NCBI RefSeq assembly: GCF_001279005.1
Contig: NZ_LGCN01000230.1
Coordinates: 1 to 56,687 of the forward strand
DNA: 56,687 bases
Origin: Streptomyces caelestis
Lineage (GTDB): Bacteria > Actinomycetota > Actinomycetes > Streptomycetales > Streptomycetaceae
Direction: 5' to 3'
Below, piece after piece: positions 1 through 8,465 of the stretch. The notes below the pieces were generated by a model, which was not told the DNA's origin, made no database searches, and saw nothing but the letters and a program-made list of their open reading frames with translations. The stretch's first letter is position 1; each line of letters starts with the position of its first letter. Position numbers and translations under genes: made by a program.

Positions 1-1
1 C

Positions 2-874
2 CCGCCGCCGACGCCCTACGGCCGGCCGGGCCAGCAGCCGCCGCACGGCCAGCCCGCTCCGCCGCCCCCGGGTTACGGACAGCCGCACGCTCCCGCCCCG
101 CCGCCCGGCTACGGACAGCCCACGCCCCCTCCGGGCTACGGCCAGCAGCCCCCGCCCGGACAGGTGCCGCACCAGCCGGCCCCGTACGGTGCTCCCCAGG
201 GCGCACCGCAGGGCCCCGGTGTGCTCGGCGCGCTCCAGCAGTTCAAGGAGACGCCCACCGGACAGCGCTGGACCCAGCAGAACAAGAAGCTGGTCCGCGC
301 CGACCTCGGCATCGGCGGGCAGCCCGTGCTGGCCCGGCAGGGCAGCATGGTGCTCTACCAGGGCAAGGTCGACTTCGGCTACAAGGGCGCAGGCTTCTCC
401 GGCCGCGTCGTCGGCAACGCCACCGGCCAGGAGATGCAGCTGATGCGCTGCACCGGCCAGGGCCAGGTGTTCTTCGCCGAGAACTCCACGATGCTGCACC
501 CGATCGAGCTCCAGGGCGACGCCGTGTGCGTCTCCGCCGAGAACGTCCTCGCCTTCGACGAGGGCCTCCAGTACGAGGTCCGCCGCATCGAGGGCCACGG
601 CATCCCCGGCGGCGCGCTGTTCACGATGCAGTTCCAGGGGACCGGCACCATCGTCGTCAAGACCCACGGCACGCCCGTGGTGCTGCCGGTCACCCCCACC
701 ACCTTCGCCGACTGCAACGCCGTGGTCGCCTGGTCGGCCGCCTCCCAGGTGGTCGTCTCCAGCCAGGTGCGGATGCGCCGCAACTCCTACCCCGGCGACA
801 CCGGGGAGAGCGTCAACCTCCAGTTCCGGGGCGCACCCGGCAACTTCATCGTCGTCCAGCCGTACGAGATCTGA
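2..874 (+). CDS. AIM24-family protein with Pro/Gly/Tyr-rich N-terminal region (5' end outside window)
   Basis: The reading frame is open from the first bases of the window, so the true start lies upstream and only the last 290 residues are visible. The first 60 or so residues are a low-complexity linker with a repeated PPPGYGQP-like unit, which suggests a disordered tether attached to an unseen N-terminal domain. From about position 220 the protein is a compact beta-rich AIM24 (TIGR00266/DUF124-type) domain, ending in FIVVQPYEI. Two further AIM24 genes follow in the same direction 11 and 17 bp apart, so the three are probably one operon of paralogues. The bacterial AIM24 family has no firmly established reaction; AIM24 in yeast is mitochondrial. 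The domain call is good, the role unknown. Confidence 0.8.
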   Translation, partial: PPPTPYGRPGQQPPHGQPAPPPPGYGQPHAPAPPPGYGQPTPPPGYGQQPPPGQVPHQPAPYGAPQGAPQGPGVLGALQQFKETPTGQRWTQQNKKLVRADLGIGGQPVLARQGSMVLYQGKVDFGYKGAGFSGRVVGNATGQEMQLMRCTGQGQVFFAENSTMLHPIELQGDAVCVSAENVLAFDEGLQYEVRRIEGHGIPGGALFTMQFQGTGTIVVKTHGTPVVLPVTPTTFADCNAVVAWSAASQVVVSSQVRMRRNSYPGDTGESVNLQFRGAPGNFIVVQPYEI

Positions 875-885
875 GGGAGCCCGTC

Positions 886-1566
886 ATGAACCAGCCGCTC
901 GCGGGCTACGCCCCCGCCCCCGTCACCGCCCGCATGGAGAACCACGGCAACCACATGCTGAAGGTCGCCGTGCAGACCGGGAACGACCTCCTCGCGCGCG
1001 TGGGCTCGATGGTCGCCTACGAAGGGTTCGTGCAGTACGAGCCCAACCCGCCGGCCGTGCGCCAGATCGCCAAGGACTGGATGACCGGTGAGGGCGCGCC
1101 GTTGATGAAGTGCTCCGGCGACGGCCTGCTCTACCTCGCCGACTACGGCGCCAACGTCGTCGTGATCAACCTCAACGGCGACGGCATCTCCGTCAACGCC
1201 ACCAACCTGCTCGCTTTCGACGCCCACCTCACGTGGGGCGTGGAGCGGGTCAAGGGCCTGGCGAAGTTCGCCGGACAGGGCCTGTGGAACACCAGGATCT
1301 CCGGACAGGGCTGGGTCGCGCTGACCTCGCGCGGCAAGCCGATCGTCGTCGACTGCGGTGGCGGCGACGACGAGACGTATGTCGACCCGGACGCCCTGGT
1401 CGCCTGGTCCCCGAACCTCAAGGTGAAGGGCAAGCGCAGCTTCCGGGCCCAGTCGCTGATCGGCCGCGGCAGCGGAGAGGCCTACCAGATGGCCTTCTCC
1501 GGTCAGGGCATCGTCGTCGTCCAGCCCAGTGAGGACAGCACCGACCGTCTCCGGGTCCGGGGCTGA
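886..1566 (+). CDS. AIM24-family protein, second of three
   Basis: The 226-residue product begins MNQPLAGYAPAPV and is almost entirely one AIM24-type beta-rich domain; it ends with the same IVVVQPSE-type strand seen in its neighbours. The ATG at 886 was chosen because a GGGAGC Shine-Dalgarno sequence lies just upstream, 11 bp after the stop of the first AIM24 gene. It has no signal peptide and no membrane helix, so it is probably cytoplasmic. It shares the motifs LLARxGSMVAYEG and LMKCSGDG-like segments with the flanking paralogues, showing tandem duplication. Function is not known; the three-gene set probably assembles into one complex, but this is inference. Confidence 0.85.
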   Translation: MNQPLAGYAPAPVTARMENHGNHMLKVAVQTGNDLLARVGSMVAYEGFVQYEPNPPAVRQIAKDWMTGEGAPLMKCSGDGLLYLADYGANVVVINLNGDGISVNATNLLAFDAHLTWGVERVKGLAKFAGQGLWNTRISGQGWVALTSRGKPIVVDCGGGDDETYVDPDALVAWSPNLKVKGKRSFRAQSLIGRGSGEAYQMAFSGQGIVVVQPSEDSTDRLRVRG

Positions 1567-1583
1567 GGGGGAGCAACCACACC

Positions 1584-2339
1584 ATGCAGAGCCCGCTTTT
1601 CGCCTTCAACGACCAGCAGACCCAGGAGCGCTGGAGCCTGCAGAACCAGCAGATGCTCCGCGTCGCCCTGGAGGGCCACGAGGACGTCCTCGCCCGCAAG
1701 GGCACCATGGTCGCCTACCAGGGACTCGTCGAGTTCGACGCCGAGTTCCAGAGCAACAGCGCGTCCCGCGCGCGTGCGCGGACCGGTGAGGGACTCGATC
1801 TGATGCGCTGCCACGGGCAGGGCACCGTCTACCTCGCCAACCTCGCCCAGCGCATCCACGTCATGGAGGTGGATCACGACGGGCTGACGGTCGACAGCAG
1901 CTATGTGCTCGCGATGGACTCCTCGCTGCACCACGAGGTGATCGCCGTCGACAGCCTGTACGGCATCTCCGGCTCCGGGAAGTACCAGCTCAACATCACC
2001 GGCAACGGCAAGGTCGCCCTGATGACCTCGGGCATGCCGCTGCTGATGCAGGTGACGCCGGACAAGTACGTCAACTGCGACGCCGACGCGATCGTCGCCT
2101 GGTCCACGTCCCTGCGCGTGCAGATGCAGGCCCAGACCCACTCCTCCGGGGTGTGGCGGCGTCGCGGCAGCACCGGTGAGGGCTGGGAGCTCAGCTTCAT
2201 GGGCACCGGCTTCGCGCTCGTCCAGCCCAGCGAACTGCTGCCGCCGCAGAACGCCCAGGTCGGCTCCGGCCTGGCCGCGCAGTACGGCATGGGACAGCAG
2301 GGCGCCCGCGGTCAGAACCAGGGCAACGCCTGGAGCTGA
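1584..2339 (+). CDS. AIM24-family protein, third of three
   Basis: A 251-residue AIM24-domain protein starting MQSPLFAFNDQQTQERWSLQNQQML; this lead resembles the TPTGQRWTQQNKKL segment of the first paralogue and confirms common descent. The start is preceded by GGGGGAG with good spacing. The last 25 or so residues are Gln/Gly/Asn-rich and probably disordered. It closes the AIM24 operon and is followed at once by a strong bidirectional hairpin. The molecular role is not established. Confidence 0.85.
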   Translation: MQSPLFAFNDQQTQERWSLQNQQMLRVALEGHEDVLARKGTMVAYQGLVEFDAEFQSNSASRARARTGEGLDLMRCHGQGTVYLANLAQRIHVMEVDHDGLTVDSSYVLAMDSSLHHEVIAVDSLYGISGSGKYQLNITGNGKVALMTSGMPLLMQVTPDKYVNCDADAIVAWSTSLRVQMQAQTHSSGVWRRRGSTGEGWELSFMGTGFALVQPSELLPPQNAQVGSGLAAQYGMGQQGARGQNQGNAWS

Positions 2340-2348
2340 CGGGGGACG

Positions 2349-2398
2349 GACGCAGGGGTGGGGGCGACCGCCCGGGCGGTCGCCCCCACCCCTGCGTC
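2349..2398. terminator. Perfect 50 bp palindrome between convergent genes
   Basis: Two 25 bp arms (GACGCAGGGG... and its exact complement) meet without spacer bases. The palindrome lies between the AIM24 operon and the convergent Nudix gene, whose stop codon overlaps its right edge. It should act as a bidirectional transcription terminator although neither side has a long U tract. Confidence 0.8.
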
Positions 2399-2918
2399 AG
2401 ACGCCCAGTCTCGTCCGGGTCGCTTCCACCAGACGGGTGACCGAGGTGTCGGCCACGTCCGCCACCTCGTCGTACGGGAACCAGCGCAGGTCGAGGGACT
2501 CGTCGCTGATCGCCTCGACGGCTCCGGACGGAGCCAGTACCGCGTACTGGACGTCCAGGTGCCAGGCACACGGTGTGAGGTGGCGGTCCAGCCGCACGGG
2601 CCCGCCGGGCACCAGCGCCAGTCCCGTGACGCCGGACTCCTCCGTCGCCTCCCGCAGGGCCGCCGCCGCGAGCGAGACGTCACCGGGCTCGCAGTGCCCG
2701 CCCATCTGGAGCCACATCCGCAGCTTCCGGTGCAGGGTCAGCAGGACCCGGCCCCGCTCGGGATCGATCACCAGGCCGCTCGCCGTGATGTGACCGTCCG
2801 CGCAGGCCTTCCACAGGCCGTCCGGGTGCGCCGCGAGATGATCCAGATAGGCCTGGCGCAGCTCGGGCTGGTCCTCGTACCCCTTGAGCACGAGGACCGC
2901 GTCGTCGTGGAGGCTCAC
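2397..2918 (-). CDS. Nudix hydrolase
   Basis: A 173-residue protein with the Nudix signature around residues 76-100: GGHCEPGD followed by REATEESGV, whose REXXEE core binds the divalent cation used to hydrolyse nucleoside-diphosphate-linked substrates. The usual glutamate between the glycine and the REXXEE core is not at its normal place (the segment reads GDVSL), a small oddity. The GTG start at 2918 overlaps the stop of the upstream metalloprotease-family gene as GTGA, so translation is coupled and the two genes are one operon. The substrate cannot be told from sequence. Confidence 0.85.
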   Translation of the reverse strand: MSLHDDAVLVLKGYEDQPELRQAYLDHLAAHPDGLWKACADGHITASGLVIDPERGRVLLTLHRKLRMWLQMGGHCEPGDVSLAAAALREATEESGVTGLALVPGGPVRLDRHLTPCAWHLDVQYAVLAPSGAVEAISDESLDLRWFPYDEVADVADTSVTRLVEATRTRLGV

Positions 2919-4363
2919 TCGGTGTCGTCGCCCTTGCTCTCGCCCTCGCTGCGGCCCTCGCCCTCGTCCTTCTTCTTGAGGTCGGGCTTGCCGGCGGCCT
3001 CGCCCAGCATCTTGTCCAGCTCGGAGAAGTCGATCTGCTCGCGGTGCACGAAACCGTCCGGGTCGTCCAGGTCGGTCGCCGTCGGCAGCATGTCCGGGTG
3101 CGCCCACAGGGCGTCCCGGCCGTCGACCCCGCGCGCGTCGGTGAGCGAGGCCCACAGGCGCGAGGCGTCGCGCAGCCGGCGCGGACGCAGCTCCAGACCG
3201 ATCAACGTGGCGAACGTCTGCTCCGCCGGGCCGCCCGAGGCGCGACGGCGGCGCAGCGTCTCGCGCAGCGCGTCGGCCGACGACAGCCGCGGCTTGGCCG
3301 CGGCGTGCACCACGGCGTCCACCCAGCCCTCGACGAGCGCCAGCGCCGTCTCCAGACGAGCCAGGGCGGCCTTCTGCTCCGGCGTGTCCTCCGGCTGGAA
3401 CATGCCCTGCTGGAGGGCCTCCTGCAGCTGCTCGGGGTTCTGCGGGTCGAACTGGCCGACGACGTCCTCGAGCTTTCCGGTGTCGACCTTGATCCCGCGC
3501 GCGTAGCCGTCGACGGCGCCGAACAGGTGCGAGCGCAGCCACGGGACGTGCGCGAACAGGCGCTGGTGGGCGGCCTCGCGCAGGGCGAGGTACAGCCGCA
3601 CCTCCTCCTGGGAGACGCCCAGGTCCTTGCCGAACGTCTCGATGTTCAGCGGCAGCAGCGCGGCCCGGCCGGCCGGGCCCAGCGGCAGGCCGATGTCGGA
3701 CGAACCGACGACCTCACCGGCGAGCACGCCGACGGCCTGCCCGATCTGCGTGCCGAACATGGCGCCGCCCATGGAGCGCATCATGCCGATCAGCGGGCCG
3801 GCCATGGCCTGCATCTCCTCCGGCAGCACATCGCCCATCGCGTTCCCGACGCGCTCGGCCACCGGGTCGACCAGCTCCCGCCACGCCGGAAGGGTGGCCT
3901 CCACCCACTCCGCGCGGCTCCAGGCCACGGCGGAGTGGGCGCCCGACGGCAGGGAGGTCGCGTCGTCCAGCCACAGGTCGGCCAGACGGACCGCCTCCTC
4001 CACGGCCCTGCGATCGGCGGGGCCGACGCTCGCGTCCTTCGAACCCTCCGCGGTGCCCTGCGAGACGGTCTGCCGGGCGATCTGCTTGGCCATGTCCCAG
4101 TTCACCGGCCCGCCCTCGTAGGAGAGCATCTGGCCGAGCTGCTGGAACGCTGCGCCCAGGTCGGTGGGGTTCAACGACCCGAACATCGCGGCGAACGGAT
4201 TGTCCGCGCCCGGGCCGCCAAAGCCTCCGGCCCCGGGCGTGCCGAAGCCGAACGGGTTGGCCGGGCCCTGACCACCACCGCTCTGCGGGTCCTTCTTCTT
4301 GCCCTCGTCGCCGTCGTCCGGCTCCTCCGGCGGAAGGCCGAATCCGAATGGGGTGTCACTCAC
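2915..4363 (-). CDS. Zinc-dependent metalloprotease-family protein (DUF2342)
   Basis: The 482-residue product opens VSDTPFGFGLPPEEPDD, followed by a Gly/Pro/Asn-rich disordered region to about residue 60, then a largely helical domain of the actinobacterial DUF2342 (zincin-like, putative hydrolase/coenzyme F420-associated) family. The family hallmark REAAHQRLFAHVPWLR is present near the middle; its two histidines are candidate metal ligands. The C-terminal 30 residues are charged (Lys/Glu/Asp-rich). The GTG at 4363 fits the conserved N-terminus; the frame stays open upstream but without homology-like content. Protease activity of this family is a database prediction, not something I can confirm. 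It is the first gene of a two-gene operon with the Nudix gene. Confidence 0.85.
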   Translation of the reverse strand: MSDTPFGFGLPPEEPDDGDEGKKKDPQSGGGQGPANPFGFGTPGAGGFGGPGADNPFAAMFGSLNPTDLGAAFQQLGQMLSYEGGPVNWDMAKQIARQTVSQGTAEGSKDASVGPADRRAVEEAVRLADLWLDDATSLPSGAHSAVAWSRAEWVEATLPAWRELVDPVAERVGNAMGDVLPEEMQAMAGPLIGMMRSMGGAMFGTQIGQAVGVLAGEVVGSSDIGLPLGPAGRAALLPLNIETFGKDLGVSQEEVRLYLALREAAHQRLFAHVPWLRSHLFGAVDGYARGIKVDTGKLEDVVGQFDPQNPEQLQEALQQGMFQPEDTPEQKAALARLETALALVEGWVDAVVHAAAKPRLSSADALRETLRRRRASGGPAEQTFATLIGLELRPRRLRDASRLWASLTDARGVDGRDALWAHPDMLPTATDLDDPDGFVHREQIDFSELDKMLGEAAGKPDLKKKDEGEGRSEGESKGDDTE

Positions 4364-4555
4364 GGGTTTCCTCGGCTGGTAGGGCCACCGGTTCTTTCCG
4401 GCGGCGCGGTTGCCCGACAACACCACCCAGCGTAGACACCTGAAGCGGTTCGGGCCTCGGTGCTTCGCCGACAGGAGGCCTGCGGCAGGATGGATGCCAC
4501 CTGGTACGCGCGCGTCACTCGCGCTCGTACTGAAGACAACCGCTGGAGACGCCCG

Positions 4556-5719
4556 GTGAGTTCCCCAGATCCACAGGTTCGCGCAGCGCGAAACGACTCG
4601 GCCCGCCCGTCGCCCGACCGCCGCCCCTCGACGACGGCGCCTCGCGCCGACAGAACGACCGCCCCGCGCGGACCCGTCGTCGCGGTCACCGGTGCCGCGT
4701 CCGGCGTCGGCGCGCTGCTCACCGCGCGGCTCGCCGCCTCGGAGGAGGTCAAGCAGGTCATCGCCATCGACGAGCGGCGCGGCGAGTGCGCCGAGGCGCT
4801 CTGGCACATCCTGGACGTACGGGACCCGGCCATCGCGGACAAGCTGCGCGGGGCCGACGTGGTGGTCCACCTCGCGCTCGACCTCGATCTGGAGACCGAC
4901 GCCGCCGCGCGGACGGCCTACAACGTGCGGGGGACGCAGACGGTGCTGACGGCCGCGGCGGCCGCCGGAGTGCACCGCGTGGTGCTGTGCACGTCGACGA
5001 TGGTCTACGGAGCGCTGCCGGACAACGAGCTGCCGCTGTCCGAGGACGCGGAGCTGCGGGCCACGGCGGAGGCCACGGGGGTCGGCGACCTCCTGGAGAT
5101 CGAGCGGCTCGCGCGCCGGGCGCCCAGGGCGCACCCGGGGCTCAATGTCACGGTCGTGCGCCCCGCCGTGCTGGTGGGAGGCACCGACACCGCGCTGACC
5201 AGGTACTTCGAGTCGCCCAGGCTGCTCGTGGTGGCCGGGTCGCGGCCCGCGTGGCAGTTCTGCCACGTCGAGGATCTGTGCAGCGCCCTGGAGTACGCCG
5301 TCCTGGAGAAGGTCGACGGCGAGCTTGCCGTCGGCTGCGACGGATGGCTGGAGCAGGAGGAGGTCGAGGAGCTCAGCGGGATCCGGCGGATGGAGCTGCC
5401 GTCGGCGGTCGCGCTCGGCGCGGCGGCCCGGCTGCACCGGATCGGGCTCACCCCCTCCCCGGCCGGGGACCTGGCGTACACGATGCACCCCTGGGTGGTG
5501 AGCGGGAGCCGGCTGCACGACGCCGGGTGGCGGCCCGCGCACACCAACGAGGAGGTGCTCGCGGAGCTGCTGGAGGAGGTGTCCGGCAGGCACACGGTCG
5601 CCGGTCGGCGACTGGGGCGCAAGGACGCGACGGCGGCGGGCGCCGCGGGAGCGACGGTGGCCCTGCTGGGCGCGGCGGCCGTGGTGCGACGGGCGCGCAA
5701 GGCCCGGCGCCGGATCTGA
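4556..5719 (+). CDS. NAD-dependent epimerase/dehydratase (extended SDR) with C-terminal membrane anchor
   Basis: The 387-residue protein has a Rossmann dinucleotide-binding motif VAVTGAASGVG at about residues 43-53 and the STMVYG segment that carries the catalytic tyrosine of extended SDR enzymes. The normal lysine three residues after the tyrosine is not obvious, so activity may be altered. The first 40 residues are disordered and basic, and the last 35 contain an Ala/Gly/Val-rich helix followed by RRARKARRR, which looks like a membrane-anchoring tail. The GTG at 4556 has a GGAG eight bases upstream. It is divergent from the DUF2342 gene across a 192 bp promoter region. The substrate is unknown. 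Confidence 0.82.
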   Translation: MSSPDPQVRAARNDSARPSPDRRPSTTAPRADRTTAPRGPVVAVTGAASGVGALLTARLAASEEVKQVIAIDERRGECAEALWHILDVRDPAIADKLRGADVVVHLALDLDLETDAAARTAYNVRGTQTVLTAAAAAGVHRVVLCTSTMVYGALPDNELPLSEDAELRATAEATGVGDLLEIERLARRAPRAHPGLNVTVVRPAVLVGGTDTALTRYFESPRLLVVAGSRPAWQFCHVEDLCSALEYAVLEKVDGELAVGCDGWLEQEEVEELSGIRRMELPSAVALGAAARLHRIGLTPSPAGDLAYTMHPWVVSGSRLHDAGWRPAHTNEEVLAELLEEVSGRHTVAGRRLGRKDATAAGAAGATVALLGAAAVVRRARKARRRI

Positions 5720-5812
5720 CGCGTCTCCCGCGGGAGGTTCCGAACGGGCACGCGCGCGTGCCGGGCGACGACGCCGTTCCGCGTTGCCGCCGGGGTGGGG
5801 CACGATGGGGAC

Positions 5813-6271
5813 ATGGCATCCACGCACGATCACCCGGGTGAGCAGGCCGCACAGGACCCGATCAAGCTGATCTCGATCCGCGACACGCCGCTGTCCGTGG
5901 ACGAGGTCCTCCGCGCGGTCGGGGACGACGCGGCCGGCGGGACGGCGCTGTTCGTGGGGACGGTACGGAACCACGACGGGGGCGCCGACGTCGACGAGCT
6001 CGGCTATTCGTGCCACCCCGGCGCCGAGGACGAGATGCGGCGGATCGCCGGGAAGGTCGCCGCCGAGTACCCCGTTCGGGCGCTGGCCGCCGTGCACCGC
6101 GTGGGGGACCTCCGGGTCGGCGACCTCGCAGTGGTCGTCGGCGTGTCGTGCCCGCACCGGGGGGAGGCCTTCGAGGCCTGCCGGAAGCTGATCGACGACC
6201 TCAAGCACGAGGTGCCCATCTGGAAGCACCAGAGGTTCTCCGACGGGACCGAGGAATGGGTCGGCGCGTAG
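5813..6271 (+). CDS. moaE: Molybdopterin synthase catalytic (large) subunit MoaE
   Basis: The 152-residue protein matches MoaE in length and layout: FVGTVRNHD near residue 45, the HRVGDLRVGDLAVVVGVSCPHR core, and PIWKHQ near the C-terminus, which carries the conserved lysine at the active site. MoaE with MoaD converts precursor Z (cPMP) into molybdopterin for molybdenum cofactor. An ATG at 5813 was preferred over an in-frame GTG at 5795 because the family starts close to there. No other molybdenum cofactor genes are adjacent. Its stop codon is inside a short terminator hairpin. Confidence 0.92.
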   Translation: MASTHDHPGEQAAQDPIKLISIRDTPLSVDEVLRAVGDDAAGGTALFVGTVRNHDGGADVDELGYSCHPGAEDEMRRIAGKVAAEYPVRALAAVHRVGDLRVGDLAVVVGVSCPHRGEAFEACRKLIDDLKHEVPIWKHQRFSDGTEEWVGA

Positions 6272-6284
6272 CGCCGTCTTTTTT
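6262..6284 (+). terminator. Intrinsic terminator overlapping the moaE stop codon
   Basis: CGGCGC, a GTA loop and GCGCCG are followed by TCTTTTTT, one of the few clear U tracts in this window. The TAG stop of moaE spans the loop and the second arm. Confidence 0.8.
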
Positions 6285-6412
6285 GGGGTCCTGCTGAGCG
6301 GGCCCGGACCTCAGGTTGCGTAACCCCACCCCTGGCGTGAGCGTTGTCACTGCGGATGGTTAATCTGCTGATCAGTCAGTGTTGCGGACGCTCATGGGGT
6401 TGGGAGGTCGGC

Positions 6413-6577
6413 ATGGCGGCGCTCGCCTGGTTGCTGATTCCGCTTGTGGCCGCGATCGGAGCGGGGCTGTGGGGCAGTTGGGCCAACCGTACGCGCAAGG
6501 TGCGGAGCGACGGCCCCGAACTCATCGGTTACGCCCGGTTCCGCGAGGCCATGGAAAGGCCGCGCCCGGGCAGCTGA
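6413..6577 (+). CDS. Small membrane protein of unknown function
   Basis: A 54-residue protein: one N-terminal transmembrane helix (AALAWLLIPLVAAIGAGLWGSW) followed by a short basic and polar cytoplasmic tail ending AMERPRPGS. The ATG at 6413 has a near-perfect GGAGG five bases upstream, which makes it a real gene despite its size. It precedes the PDZ protease gene but a hairpin separates the two. Similar short proteins occur beside this protease in streptomycetes as far as I recall; no function is known. Confidence 0.7.
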   Translation: MAALAWLLIPLVAAIGAGLWGSWANRTRKVRSDGPELIGYARFREAMERPRPGS

Positions 6578-6612
6578 AGGACGACCACAGCAGGTCAGGC
6601 GTATGACGCGAG

Positions 6613-6638
6613 CAGGGCCGCCCGTCCGGGCGGCCCTG
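6613..6638. terminator. Hairpin terminator after the small membrane protein
   Basis: Eleven-base arms CAGGGCCGCCC and GGGCGGCCCTG around a GTCC loop, between the small membrane protein and the PDZ protease gene. There is no U tract, as is usual for this genus. Confidence 0.65.
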
Positions 6639-6675
6639 ACGGTGTGCTGACAGGCCTGTCACGTACTGTCGAGGC

Positions 6676-7770
6676 ATGCCACGCCGCACCGCGACGATGC
6701 TCGCCTCCACCCTGATGCTGATCGCGCTCCTGTGCGCGGGAGTGTTCCTCCCCGTGCCCTACTCGGAGATGTCCCCGGGGCCGACGGTGAACACGCTGGG
6801 TGAGCACGACGGCGAGCCGGTGCTGCGGATCTCCGGGCACAAGACCTACCCGACGGACGGTCACCTCAACATGACCACGGTGCGGGTCACCGGCGCCGAC
6901 TACCGGATGAACCTCGTCGAGGCCGTCTACGGATGGCTCGCGCACGACAACAAGGTCGTCCCCCACGAGACCCTCTACCCCGACGGCAAGACGGAGGAGC
7001 AGTCCACCCAGGAGAACGCCGAGGAGTTCAGCCAGTCCCAGGAGAGCGCCAAGGTCGCGGCCCTGAAGGAACTCGGCGTCCCGGTGAAGTCCTGGGTGAT
7101 CGTCTCCACGGTGGTCAAGGGGTCCCCGTCCGAGGGCAGGCTGCACGCGGGCGACGTGATCAAGGCGGTCGACGGCAAGGCGGTGAAGGCGCCGGCCGAC
7201 GTCGCCGAGCGGGTGACCGAGCACAAGCCGGGCGAGGACGTCGTCTTCACCATCGTGCCGGCCAAGGAGCAGGCCGCCGCCGAGAAGGAGAACCGCCCGG
7301 CGGCGAAGACGGAGAAGGTGACGATCACCACCACGACCTCCGAGGACGGCGGCGAGAAGCGCGCCGTCGTCGGGATCTCCGCCGGGACCGACCACACCTT
7401 CCCGTTCAGCGTCGACATCAAGCTCGCCGACGTCGGCGGGCCGAGCGCGGGTCTGATGTTCGCCCTCGGCATCTACGACAAGCTCACTCCGGGCAGCCTG
7501 ACCGGCGGCAGGTTCGTCGCCGGCACCGGCACGATCGACGACGACGGCAAGGTGGGGCCGATCGGCGGGATCCAGATGAAGACGGTCGGCGCGCGCGGCA
7601 AGGGCGCCGAGTACTTCCTCACGCCCGCCGGCAACTGCGCGTCCGCGGCCAAGGACACCCCGGAGGGACTCACCCTGGTGAAGGTGGGCACCATCGGCGA
7701 CGCCCTGGACGCCCTGAAGGACATCCGCTCCGGCGACGTCTCGGACCTGCCGACGTGCAGGGCGTCCTGA
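6676..7770 (+). CDS. PDZ-domain Lon-type (S16) membrane serine protease
   Basis: The 364-residue protein starts with a transmembrane signal anchor (residues 8-27), then an extracytoplasmic domain with a PDZ module at about 135-195 (VKGSPSEGRLHAGDVIKAVDG) and a C-terminal Lon-like proteolytic domain. The catalytic serine is in GGPSAG (S257) and the partner lysine in GGIQMK (K302), the Ser-Lys dyad of family S16. It resembles YlbL/SdrC-type proteins. It probably degrades exported or membrane proteins; natural substrates are not known. The PPA1309-family gene converges on it with only 9 bp between stops. Confidence 0.9.
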   Translation: MPRRTATMLASTLMLIALLCAGVFLPVPYSEMSPGPTVNTLGEHDGEPVLRISGHKTYPTDGHLNMTTVRVTGADYRMNLVEAVYGWLAHDNKVVPHETLYPDGKTEEQSTQENAEEFSQSQESAKVAALKELGVPVKSWVIVSTVVKGSPSEGRLHAGDVIKAVDGKAVKAPADVAERVTEHKPGEDVVFTIVPAKEQAAAEKENRPAAKTEKVTITTTTSEDGGEKRAVVGISAGTDHTFPFSVDIKLADVGGPSAGLMFALGIYDKLTPGSLTGGRFVAGTGTIDDDGKVGPIGGIQMKTVGARGKGAEYFLTPAGNCASAAKDTPEGLTLVKVGTIGDALDALKDIRSGDVSDLPTCRAS

Positions 7771-7779
7771 CCGGCCCCG

Positions 7780-8322
7780 CTACTCCTCGAACGTGGCCGC
7801 CAGCGCCTGAGCCAGGCCCGGCACCAGCTCGGAGCCGGTGAGGACCTCCGTGGCGGAGTCCTTCTCCCGCAGCCGCAGGGCCGACTCGCGGGCCCCGTCG
7901 CGCAGCACCGCGACCGTCATCCGCACCTCCTGGCGCTCCGGGTGCCGCGCCACCCACTTCGTCAGCGCGGCCTCGTCCAGGTCCTTGGGGACCTGGGCCT
8001 CGGCCGACGGCGGCAGCATCAGCCGTTCCACGGTCAGGGCGCAGCCGGTCACCGCGTCGGGCCAGGCGATGGTGCCCAGGAACTCGTCGAGCGGCTTGCC
8101 CGTGGGAATCTCGTCCTGCTCGATGGGGGTGAGAACGGTCGTCTCCTGTGCGTCGCCCAGACCGAGCCGGTCCGCGAGCGAGGGCTGTTCGGCCCGCAGC
8201 CGGGCGGTGTCGACGAGGGCGAACAGGCGGGCGGGCTGGTCCCAGCCAAGGCCGGAGGCGTACTCGTCGATCTCGAGTACGGCCCGGGTGAGCGGGTTGG
8301 CCGCCATGGGTGTGTTGGACAT
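7780..8322 (-). CDS. PPA1309-family conserved actinobacterial protein
   Basis: A 180-residue soluble protein starting MSNTPMAANPLTRAVLEIDEYASGLGWDQPARLFALVDT, typical of the PPA1309 family. It has no signal peptide and no recognised catalytic motif. The ATG at 8322 was taken; an in-frame GTG six bases upstream is possible because the GAGAGG ribosome site fits either. It is divergent from the UPF0182 gene across 143 bp and convergent with the PDZ protease. Function unknown. Confidence 0.82.
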   Translation of the reverse strand: MSNTPMAANPLTRAVLEIDEYASGLGWDQPARLFALVDTARLRAEQPSLADRLGLGDAQETTVLTPIEQDEIPTGKPLDEFLGTIAWPDAVTGCALTVERLMLPPSAEAQVPKDLDEAALTKWVARHPERQEVRMTVAVLRDGARESALRLREKDSATEVLTGSELVPGLAQALAATFEE

Positions 8323-8465
8323 GGTCACAATCCTCTCTCGTTCCTGCCCGGAATCGGGAACCGAGTAAAGCGTGAGTAAGTTGCATAGGTGTGGGCCCAC
8401 GATCACGGGGCACCACACACGGTCCGTGAAGACGCGGGCTTGACGAATCAACAGCGAACTTCGAG

